Of a stretch of 64,000 nucleotides of DNA, positions 55,436-64,000 are shown piece by piece; position 1 is the stretch's first letter; every line of letters begins with the position of its first letter. Location of the stretch: NCBI GenBank assembly GCA_021399445.1, contig JAJTUQ010000020.1:1-64000 (forward strand). Direction: 5' to 3'. The notes beneath the pieces are model-generated. The model was given only the letters and a program-made list of their open reading frames with translations. It did not search any database and had not been told where the DNA came from. The translations under genes were made by a program, and so were the position numbers. Source of the stretch: Xylogone sp. PMI_703 (Eukaryota > Ascomycota > Leotiomycetes).

Positions 55436-57523
55436 ATGCATAAGATGGAAAATGACGATGATAATACCAAATCGTCTTTGCGCGAAATTGCAAGGTGCCA
55501 ATGCAGGCGGATAATCCCACTTCTCCTCGATATACAAGAGAGTCAGATACCCCAGGAAAAATCTCTAAGCTTCATCGAGCAGCTTGAATGTTTATCTCCA
55601 GTCAACAGTTTAAAATATGGTCGGTTCGATGACTGTTCACAGCAGTCTAACAATCCAACTCAACAAACATATTTAGTACAGCATTAGATCAATGCTTTTC
55701 ATAACGGTGATTATATTGCTGTATCATACGCCTGGGAACGATCGAAATATGAAAGTCCATCTCGTGAACACTATACGGTACAAACCAAGGACAAGATCAC
55801 CTTTTATCGGTCTTCTGTTCGAGATTGCGTCTTTGATCGTGTTAGTAAGTACATACACGGACTCGATCTGAAACTTATGTGGATTGACAGACATAGTATA
55901 AGACAACAAACCGCTTGCCAAAATGCTGTTTGCAGTCATATATCTTGCACTCAGAAGAGAGAAGCACTTCAGGTTATGGATCTAGTTTATAAGCTCAGCA
56001 ATTATCCGGTTGCTATATTGGGCAGGCCCATCAAGTCGAGATATGAATTGGTTATCCTAGCCAACATTCTTGAAGGGAAGCTTGTCACTAGGAATCCGGA
56101 TGTTCGACAGTCTAGGCTCTCACGAGGGATAACCTACGAGTATGTAGGATCAGTCTTGAAATTATTGTACGAAATAACAAACGATCGCTAGTGGACGAGA
56201 GCTTGGACATTCCAGGAAAATCATCGATCAAGGACAAAAATGACTTTACTAGTCCGTCACTCTCCATACTTGGAATCCCTAAAGCGGCAGTGTAGAGTTT
56301 TTGGCGACATATCAGGGGAGTTGTCTATCAAGTCTGTGAAATTCTCCGAAGAAGCAACCAGGATATGCTTAGCAATACAGAGGAACAGGGTTCGAACAGG
56401 GGAGACAAGGAAGATGATAAATCACGTACTTCAAGCAACCGGAAAGTACACCATTCTCCTGGATGACTCAAGCCCTATGTACCCGTCGATTATTGAGGAT
56501 ATTGAGAAACGAGGTGTCTCAAATTCTTGGGATCGTCTCGCTATTACAGCTAACTGTTGCCAATACTCCATCCGCTTGAACACTGAGGGACTAAGACAGC
56601 AGGCCTACAGTCTCAGCTTGTCCATGTTGGTCATGTCACTCCTAAACAGCGAGATCCTTGATAATGGTTCAGTCAAGGCTACTCACCAAGCGATATCCCA
56701 AATGACCGTCTCTAAATTCCTAGGAGTGCAATTCTTCAATGGATTCCATGCACCCAGAGCCAAGAAGAGCCTAACATTCAACAAAGAATGTCGGCTCATT
56801 AGTGTAAAACTTATGGCAGATGGTGTCATGACCGAGGGACATCTGTGGAGACTCGGGAGGATGATTCCCACCATGAAGTTCACATACCAGTTACCATATG
56901 TGAGGAAATCAAACAGCGGCTTGACACTGCACCAGCGAAGACGACTTACCTAGCTTGCGAATTATCTAGAAAATTTGTCTTACAGTCATATTTCCAATCA
57001 AATTAAGGAATATCTAGATTATGAATCTTTCGATAATCATGATTTTCGATTCTGGGATATGACATTTCCCGAAAGCTATATACGTATGATGGCCATGGAA
57101 CTAGTTAGTGCAATTGATGACAAGAAGACGCTAAAGTTAGGAAGCCTTTGGGAACCCTTAGAAACGGACTCCTCATATTCCGCTATCTTCATCTGGGATA
57201 GAGGTAAGTATGATGACTGATGACTGATGACTGATGACATTGGCTGAGAAAGTGTAGAGGGTGAAATCAATCCAAGCCAGAGGCCTTCCAAAGCATTTGT
57301 TTTCACAGCTTCACGTCCAAAGAAACCTAGATCGAAACAACACGATGCTAATGACATCGATCGACATGTATCCCTTGAAGTCAGATACGCAGGGTTAATG
57401 AGCAACCGTGTCCCCCGATTGTACGTTAAACGATGGGTGCTCGGCATGTGCTTTTTCCGGGGATGCCCAAGGATGGACGTCAGCTTTCCATGGCTTCCTG
57501 ATTTGAAGGCTATTGATCCTTGA
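55436..57523 (+). pseudogene. HET-domain (heterokaryon incompatibility) gene with three TAG codons
   Basis: ATG at 55436. The frame runs to TGA at 57521-57523 after one intron (57204-57257, donor GTAAGT). HET motifs are in order: DYIAVSYAWERSKYES at about 55705 (HET box 1), LMWIDRHSIRQ at 55870 (box 2), then CQNAVCSHISCTQKREALQ and WTRAWTFQEN at about 56190 (box 3). It is interrupted only by TAG at 55685, 56189 and 56951, all in the same frame, no indel. The second TAG sits where HET proteins have W (D-R-W-W-T-R-A-W), so one G-to-A explains it. HET proteins trigger self/non-self cell death in ascomycetes. This copy should be inactive unless read through. Confidence 0.85.
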
Positions 57524-57780
57524 CTATAAAGAGTATCTCATAATTCATAGGAATTAGTAACAAGCAAACTTTTTTGCCATATCTGTTTGAGGCGTGCTAC
57601 TAGAACACCTACGGACGAGTTCAAGGATACATACTTTCTCTAACATTATCTCATATCTAAAGTTTCAGTCCAAAATTACCAAAATAATTCAATATATATC
57701 CCTGACCATTCGCCAACCGTCGGAAACGCCAACACTTGATACCGGATTTGGACCACTGAGAAAGCGCTTCCAGTGTTGGA

Positions 57781-57900
57781 ATTAATTTAATTTAATTTAA
57801 TTTTTCGATGGTAATTAAATTAAATTAAACCCAAAAATCTAGTAATTAAATTAAATTAAATAATATTTAATTTAATTTAATTACTAATTAATTACTTTGA
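57781..57900. repeat. TTTAA-type simple repeat with hairpin symmetry
   Basis: Runs of TTTAATTTAATT followed by AATTAAATTAAA arms, twice, able to fold back. Marks the left edge of the AT-rich transposon block. Confidence 0.7.
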
Positions 57901-58269
57901 TCACGTGACGTCAAATTAAGCTATCTAAGCCTATTTGGGCTTAGACAGAAATCACGTGATTACCTAATTAGGATTGACGATCTCTTATCTCTTATCAGTT
58001 GATTAGTAATCTCGAATTTGTCGGTTACTTTGATTTTTGACTTCTTGATAAATTAAAAGAAAATATTAATAATTCAATAACTACTTAATAATAACCTATG
58101 AAATTGAATATTATAAATCTTTATGATTTATAATATTTAGTGATATTGATTTAATATTAATAATTATTAATATAACCGATAATTGTTTAATAATAATATA
58201 AAATATTATTTATTTCTGATATTTCGGATTTTATTATTAATTCAATAACTATTTGATAATATGATTTGA

Positions 58270-58495
58270 AATTAAGTATTATAAATCTTTATGATTTATA
58301 ATATTCAGGAATATCGATTTATAATATTCGGGGATATTCAGGGATATTAATTTATAATATTCAGGGACACTGATTTATAATATTCGGGGATATTCAAGGA
58401 TATTAATTTATAATATTCGGGGATATTCAGGGATATTAATTTATAATATTCGGGGATATTCAAGGATACTGATTTATAATATTCGGAGATATACA
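58270..58495. repeat. AT-rich tandem repeat, about 45-bp unit
   Basis: Units contain TTTATAATATTCGGGGATATTC(A)GGGATATTAA, about four to five degenerate copies. Lies upstream of the hAT transposase start, possibly in its 5' terminal region. Confidence 0.7.
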
Positions 58496-58620
58496 GAGAA
58501 TTCGAATTCGGTTTTTAAAAAGTTTATATATATGTTATAATTTGCTTTTAAAGTTCATTTTATAATTTAATCATAATATAAGTTATATAACAATCTTATT
58601 CTTATAATTTGATATTTCTT

Positions 58621-58715
58621 TGTTTTATATTTATATTAACTGAAGTAGAATAAGACATTTTATATATTTTATATAAAATGTCTTATTCTACTTCAGTTGA
58701 TACAAATATAAAACA
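58621..58715. repeat. 46-bp-arm perfect-type palindrome spanning the hAT start codon
   Basis: Arms 58621-58666 and 58670-58715 with a 3-nt centre (TTT) and only two mismatches, both transitions. The ATG of the outer hAT transposase (58678) lies in the right arm. Confidence 0.9.
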
Positions 58716-58825
58716 AAATGATATTAATTTTGAGTTATCTACAAATCAACCTCCTTTATTTAATAAAGGTTTTTTATCTAAAATTCTAAATCCACAATGT
58801 CACGACCCCGCAGGGTTGTGACAAG

Positions 58826-61330
58826 CCAGGCTTTCTAACCATAAGCGTATGGTTTAGTTAAACCATATATTGCCCATATATTGCCCATATACCTATACCA
58901 TATGAGTGGAGGCGTATGGCCATATATGGCCATACGCCGGAATAAAGCTGTTCCGAGTCCGGATATTTACGCGTACTGTCGCGACTTGCTTGATTTGCGT
59001 ACTCCTTGGATTTCAATAATGGATTCTTTCCTAATTCGCACGTCCAGCGACTATAATCCCTCCGTTGATACTACAGCTGAGAGTACCTTCAGGGTGATTG
59101 AATCCCCTGCCTCGAGAAATCCGAAACGCAAACGCGTTACCACGGCAGAAGCTACCTGGAAACATACTCGCACACCCCAAGGCTCTGATCCTGAGCGTGC
59201 TGGGCCCAAAAAGGACCTGGTTTTCTACTGTAAATACTGCGAAAATCCGCCTTACTCTACCTACGTATCTACCACCTTCCGTAATCATCTACTTAAAGTC
59301 CACTCAATTGAAGCAACTGGCTCGGATTCAAACCCTGTAAAGAAAGCACGCACAAACTTACTTCAAGAGGCGTTCAATAAAGCCGGCGAGATTAAAGTTG
59401 CTAAGCTACAAGAAAGGGAGGAGCAAGTGCTTCGTGACGCGCTTAATCCAAAAGCTGCTTTGGAGGCTTTAGTTCAGCTAGTTACAGTACGGAATCTCCC
59501 TTACAATTGTAACGCCTGGCCAGAGTTACATGCTCTTCTTATAGCGGCAAACTATACAGCAGAAGATCTTATCAGTACTTCACACGGTTATGTCCAAAAA
59601 CTCTGCTCAAACTCATATTTTATCCACAAAGATATTCTTCGAAAAAAGCTCCAATCTTCACCTGCCAAGATTCATCTCTCTACTGACGTCTGGAGCGCGC
59701 CAAATCACAAAGGCTTCCTTGGAATATGCGTACAATTCGTGGAAACAAAGGGTTCTTGTCAAGCACTGCTCGCTTTACCAGAGCTTCCTGGTCTTGATGG
59801 TCCAGGAAGCCATGGTGGAGCTGAGCAATGGAAGTGTCTTCAACCGGTGCTTGAAGACTACGGCATCTTGCATAAGGTGGGTTATATTACTGGCGACAAC
59901 CACGGCTCTAATGACGTCCTCAGCCGTTTACTTAGTCAATTTCTTAAGGAACATGGCATTTCATGGAACGCGAAGCACCAACGAATTCGTTGCCATGGTC
60001 ATGTTATCAATCTCTGCGTCCAAGCTTTCCTTTTTATGGATAATAAAGAGGCCGTTCTCGAAGCATGTAAACAAATTGAAGAGATGGATGAAGCCTCATT
60101 TGGTATGGATATGCTTGAGGGTTGGAAGAAAGAGAAAGAGCTTGGTTGGCGCAGAATGGGTCCTCTTGGGAAGATCCATGATATCGCTGTCCACATTAGA
60201 GCGAACGACTATCGATATAACCAGTTTCGGAGACGTGCTGGCAAAGTCCTTGGGCTGGACAATGATACGCGCTGGAATTCGTGGTATCTTCTTCTAGATA
60301 CAGCTCTTGAAAAGGAGGGGCATATTAAGTGGTACCAGGATAAGCACTACGATGCTCTCGTGGACAGCTATTTGACGCCACAGGATTGGCAAACTCTTCG
60401 GGATATACGTAATTTCTTACAGCCATTTTGGAAGATAACTCTCCTTACCGAAGGCTATTGTTCAACGCTCGATCGCACGCTATTTACTATGGATGTTCTT
60501 CACAAGCATTACCAGCAGGCATTTGACAAATATAAGAATAACCAACAACTTCTTAAGGCTGTGCTTACCAGTTGGTATGTCTTTGACAAGTATTACCAGC
60601 TCTCCGACGAAAGCCCTGCGTACGGCGCAGCGCTCATCCTTCACCCGTCACGAAGAAAAGCCTATATCCAGAAGAATTGGCCAAAAAGCTGGCATAAAGA
60701 GATCTTTACAGGAGTAAAGAAACTATGGGAGGATGAGTACAGGAAGTTGCCAACTATTGATACAACACCATTCTTGGCTCCTAAGGGGAAGCCAGATGAG
60801 TACGACTTGCTTGCGCAGGAGCTTGATGTTGTAGGTGCGGTGGCTGACATTGACGAATACGAATCCTATACCTCTCAGTCGCCTATTCCAATCGACTGCT
60901 CACCTCTTGCTTGGTGGCTTCGCGATGAACAACAAGAGCGCTATCCACGATTGTCCAAGTTGGCTATTGATATTCTTTCAATACCAGCTATGTCTGCTGA
61001 ACCTGAGCGAACCTTTTCAGGAGCACGCCGTACGATTTCATGGGATCGAATGCTTCTTGGGGCGGCCACAATTGAAAAGGGCGAGTGCTTGAAGAGCTGG
61101 ATCCGGAGCGGTATTACAGCAGGGCTACCATTAGAGGCGGTGGAACAATATATGGCAGAGGACAGTCCCAGCGGCACTGCAGGAAGTTCAACACCAGAAG
61201 AAGGTAGTAGTATATATGACGTCATTTAGTGTATGGGCAATATATGGTATATTTCGCCATATGAGAATAAACCATATCCCATAAATCATACAGGCCCGTA
61301 TGGCGTATGGCGTATGGTTAGAAAGCCTGG
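58826..61330 (+). mobile_element. Inner, apparently complete hAT transposon
   Basis: Terminal inverted repeats CCAGGCTTTCTAACCATA (58826-58843) and its complement (61313-61330). Both subterminal regions are dense in CCATAT/CGTATGG motifs, the likely transposase-binding sites. It contains one intact transposase gene. The 8-bp flanks (GTGACAAG and GCCTATTT) do not match, so no hAT target duplication is visible. Confidence 0.85.
59019..61229 (+). CDS. hAT transposase, intact, 736 aa
   Basis: I choose ATG 59019 (MDSFLIRTSSDYN) rather than the upstream in-frame codon at 58881, because the stretch before it overlaps subterminal repeats. The BED finger is at about residues 65-100 (VFYCKYCENPP ... 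FRNHLLKVHS). The RNase H-fold triad is visible: STDVWSAPNHKG (D1), ITGDNHGSND (D2), and E in SAEPERTFSGARRT. RCHGHVINLCVQ (C/H motif) and NDTRWNSWYLLL are also present. The dimerisation domain is WWLRDEQQERYPRLSKLAID to about residue 700. No intron, no stop. All catalytic landmarks are present, so the copy may be active or recently so. Confidence 0.92.
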   Translation: MDSFLIRTSSDYNPSVDTTAESTFRVIESPASRNPKRKRVTTAEATWKHTRTPQGSDPERAGPKKDLVFYCKYCENPPYSTYVSTTFRNHLLKVHSIEATGSDSNPVKKARTNLLQEAFNKAGEIKVAKLQEREEQVLRDALNPKAALEALVQLVTVRNLPYNCNAWPELHALLIAANYTAEDLISTSHGYVQKLCSNSYFIHKDILRKKLQSSPAKIHLSTDVWSAPNHKGFLGICVQFVETKGSCQALLALPELPGLDGPGSHGGAEQWKCLQPVLEDYGILHKVGYITGDNHGSNDVLSRLLSQFLKEHGISWNAKHQRIRCHGHVINLCVQAFLFMDNKEAVLEACKQIEEMDEASFGMDMLEGWKKEKELGWRRMGPLGKIHDIAVHIRANDYRYNQFRRRAGKVLGLDNDTRWNSWYLLLDTALEKEGHIKWYQDKHYDALVDSYLTPQDWQTLRDIRNFLQPFWKITLLTEGYCSTLDRTLFTMDVLHKHYQQAFDKYKNNQQLLKAVLTSWYVFDKYYQLSDESPAYGAALILHPSRRKAYIQKNWPKSWHKEIFTGVKKLWEDEYRKLPTIDTTPFLAPKGKPDEYDLLAQELDVVGAVADIDEYESYTSQSPIPIDCSPLAWWLRDEQQERYPRLSKLAIDILSIPAMSAEPERTFSGARRTISWDRMLLGAATIEKGECLKSWIRSGITAGLPLEAVEQYMAEDSPSGTAGSSTPEEGSSIYDVI

Positions 61331-64000
61331 GCCTATTTGCTTGTACATGCAAAAAGCTAGTACTAGCAAATAAGCGAGCACGTGACAAATAGGACCGGAT
61401 GGGATCTCTTGGATCCAGGACCATAGGGATCCAGGAAGATCCAGTCACCAACACATACTATATAAGTAGATAGTTTTACAGTAGATAGGAGCCTCGTGCT
61501 CAACTCAATTGATTTACAGCATACCAGCATTTCATAGTAAAGTTCTACAATCTAAGTTTCACTTGCTCCCTTGACCTCTCAAGCCTATTATTTGAGTAAT
61601 AGCCAAACCCCAACGTAGGAACGTTACACACAAGAAGACTCAACAATATCTCGAACAGTTACAGTTGTTTGTAATATGAGAAATTGCACGTAAGTATATA
61701 TTTTTATATTTTTATACTTTTATATTTATAATTAATTATAATTAATAATTTTATAGGAAAAAATGGTATAATCAAAGAGTTAATCATACGACTAGTAATT
61801 ATTATACTCATTTTAAGAACAAACATCCTTTGATATCTTTGAATAATCTAGACGAAGATATAAATTCAAGTATTTATTTATTTATTTATTTTAATAAATT
61901 TATACTAATTTTTAAATAGGTTTTCAAGTTGTTTCTTCTCAAACTACTACTCAATCAGATATATCTGATTATTTTAGTTCTCAAAGAGCTCAAAAACGTC
62001 AATTAAATGAATTTGATAATAATATATTTAAGAGTAAACTCTTAAATTTTATTATTTCAAATAATTTATCATTTAATCTAGTTGAAAGTAAATCTTTTAA
62101 AGATTTATTCAACTATTTAAAAAAGTAAGTTTATTATATATATATTATTTTATTAATTCATTTTGATATTTTAATAGTGATCTACCTATTATCAATAGGA
62201 AAAACCTAAAACATGAACTTTCTTCTATTTATAATTTATCTAAAGCTAAATTAATAGATGAATTTAAAGTTCATGTAAATAATCATGGTTATTTTTCTAT
62301 TGCTTTAGACGCTTGGACAGCTATAAATCAAGATGCTTATCTTGGGATTACTATGTAAGTATTTCTTATTATTTATTTATTTATTTAAAGATTTATTAAT
62401 AATTTTAGACATTTTAGACATTTTGTAGATAAAGATTTTAAATTAAAATCTTATTTACTAGGAATGCAAGATCTAAAAGATAAACATTCAGGATTTTATT
62501 TATCTCAAGTAGTAATAGATACTTTAAAAGATTTTAATATCTTTTCGAATATTATTAGGTAAGTTTTAACTTATTAATATTTGTTTTTTTAATTAATTTT
62601 TTAATAGTATTACAAGAGATAATGCCTCTTCAAATGATACTTTAATATCTCACTTTATTAAAGCTTATCGAGATGAAAGTCTTCGATTTAAAGGTGATAT
62701 AGCTTGTAGTGCTCATGTTTTAAATTTAGCGGTTCAAGCTATATTAAAATCTTTAATCAAAAATGAATATGATTCATTTAAAGATTCTGAAGTTATTAGA
62801 ACTATCGAAGAAGAAATTGATTCTATAGATGATAATTTAAGTAAGTTATATAATTCTTTATATAATTTCTTATTAATTAATTATATTTTAGATTTATCTG
62901 TCTGGAAAAAGATTCGAAAGACTATTATTGCTTTTAAATATAGTCAAGAAAATCAAAGAGACTTAAAAAGTCAAATGAAAGCTCAAAAGTTAGAAGATCA
63001 AGCTTTACCTCAATTAGGTTAATTTTTATTTTTTTATTTTAACTCTTTGTTAATAATTTTAATAGATAACAAAACACGATGGTCTTCGACATATAATATG
63101 CTTAATAACTTTTTAGCTATTTATAAGCCTATTCAATCAGTTATGGCTATATCTGATAATAAAGCTTTTAAATCTAAATCGTTATTATTAACTGAAGATG
63201 AAATTGAATATATTCAAGATTGTTTATCAATTCTGGAAATATTTGTTAAAATCACTAATAAATTACAAGGAGATTCATATCCTACAATTTATTATATTAT
63301 ACCTTCAGTATATAAGATTTATCGAAAACTTGGTAGAATGAGATTAAGATTTCCAGTAAGTTATTAATTAACTTATAAAATAATAACTAATATTTAAATA
63401 GAAAAATTCTCCTTTTGTTGAAGCAATAAATCGAGGTATTGCTAAATTAAAGAAATATTATCCTGATATTGGAATAATTACAGCTAAAATGGGGGTATTA
63501 TATATTTCTTTAATTTTAGATCCTCGAATTAAAAGAGATGGATTAGAAAAAATTGGCTTAACTAGTGGTCAAGTTAGTGATACAGTATCATTACTTGAAT
63601 CTGAGTATGAAGAGTAAGTTTTTATTTATTTATTTATTTATTTATTATAAATTATTAATTATTTTTAGGGAAAAAAAGGATTTTTATAATACTTTACCCT
63701 CTTTAGTAAATATTAATAACTCAGATTTATATGATTCAGATGATGATATTTATTTACCTGGAAATGATCCAGAGTATTTAAATGAACTTATTTTATATTT
63801 TGAGGAAAAAAGGTCAACTGAAGAAGTAAGTTTATATTAAAGTTTAAATAATCTAAATTAATTATTTTAGGTTAATCCTTTAGAATTTTGGAAATTAAAT
63901 CAATCAAAATATCCGGTTTTAGCTATATTAGCTCGAAGATATTTACAAATTCCAGCAACTTCAGCTTCTAGTGAACGGTTTTTTTCACAAGGAGCTTTAA

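Larger units (their letters stand above)
58798..61628 (+). mobile_element. Solo LTR (gypsy family) split by a hAT transposon, TSD CACAA
   Basis: LTR parts are 58798-58825 (TGTCACGACCCCGCAGGGTT...) and 61331-61628 (ending GAACGTTACA), about 326 bp together. CACAA is perfectly duplicated at 58793-58797 and 61629-61633. The same family is present RIP-mutated at 8887-9231 and as another solo LTR at 47885-48206. No gag-pol is attached, so LTR-LTR recombination preceded or followed the hAT insertion. Confidence 0.88.
58678..64000 (+). mobile_element. Outer hAT transposon/transposase gene, split by solo LTR, runs off window
   Basis: Coding begins at ATG 58678, is interrupted at 58797 by a solo LTR, resumes at 61634 in the same frame, then continues through at least ten introns of 45-67 nt (61690-61756, 61870-61919, 62125-62177, 62355-62408 or -62417, 62559-62607, 62841-62891, 63018-63065, 63356-63401, 63614-63668, 63826-63870). 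Domains: BED zinc finger (VVCNMRNC ... YYTHFKNKHP), RNase H-fold acidic positions SIALDAWTA and ITRDNASSND, CSAHVLNLAVQ, DNKTRWSSTYNM, and the hAT dimerisation region YPVLAILARRYLQIPATSAS with SSERFFS. No stop except that caused by the LTR; the 3' end lies beyond 64000. Very AT-rich codon use. Confidence 0.85.

Noticed and set aside
10250..58000. Definite Starship with mapped ends
   Set aside because: No pair of direct repeats or insertion-site evidence can be identified from one window, so it stays a hypothesis only.
59590..60297. 235-aa ORF inside the inner hAT transposase
   Set aside because: Alternative-frame shadow; the main frame carries all hAT motifs.
1..64000. tRNA or rRNA genes
   Set aside because: I looked for T-loop words such as GGTTCGAATCC in a cloverleaf context and found none; a tRNAscan run would be decisive.

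Overview
The window looks like an accessory, transposon-rich segment of a filamentous ascomycete (Pezizomycotina). The signs are short spliceosomal introns of about 45-80 nt with GT..AG ends and CTAAC-like branch points, transposons eroded by C-to-T/G-to-A transitions as left by repeat-induced point mutation (RIP), and fungus-specific families (DUF3435, HET, GH18, TPR remnants of NLR-like genes). The species cannot be named from sequence alone; a leotiomycete would fit but this is a guess.

Layout. 1-5.75 kb: a RIP-damaged Ty1/copia element on the minus strand, cut by the window edge. 5.76-9.23 kb: a more heavily RIP-damaged Ty3/gypsy pol (plus strand) with its 3' LTR. 9.2-10.25 kb: AT-rich relic DNA with one GC-normal islet. 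At about 10.25 kb composition changes sharply. 10.65-14.31 kb: an apparently intact seven-exon DUF3435 (tyrosine-recombinase-like) gene with C2H2 fingers and two AT-hooks. 15.2-37.5 kb: a gene-poor stretch framed by a large inverted duplication of about 3.4 kb (15.18-18.64 and 34.12-37.50). Each arm carries a small Q-rich gene and a BAH-PHD gene; the right copies are intact, the left BAH-PHD copy is truncated. Between the arms lie a WD40 fragment, a 209-aa coiled-coil protein, a third Q-rich paralogue, a truncated chitinase, a truncated DPBB gene and a multi-exon acidic gene. A second inverted duplication (30.21-31.14 and 42.42-43.34) carries the DPBB gene. 38-45.7 kb: TPR and gypsy RT remnants, the intact DPBB gene, a 17-bp minisatellite and a hypothetical gene.

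47.4-53.6 kb: a complete five-exon geranylgeranyl-diphosphate-synthase-type gene divergent from a 612-aa intronless ORF, the pair bracketed by two inverted copies of a short LTR/MITE-like element. The 612-aa protein has an N-D-x-x-D-x-x-x-D segment resembling a degenerate class I terpene-cyclase motif, so a small unrecognised terpene locus is possible. 55.4-57.5 kb: a HET-domain gene broken only by three TAG codons.

58.6-64 kb: a three-layer nested insertion. A multi-intron hAT transposase gene is split in its first exon by a solo LTR with a perfect 5-bp duplication (CACAA), and that LTR is itself split by a second, intact hAT transposon. The same LTR family appears RIP-mutated at 8.9-9.23 kb and as another solo LTR at 47.9-48.2 kb with the same CACAA duplication.

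The DUF3435 gene at the edge of a repeat desert, transcribed into a block of patchy accessory genes, is compatible with (but does not prove) a degraded giant mobile element of the Starship type.
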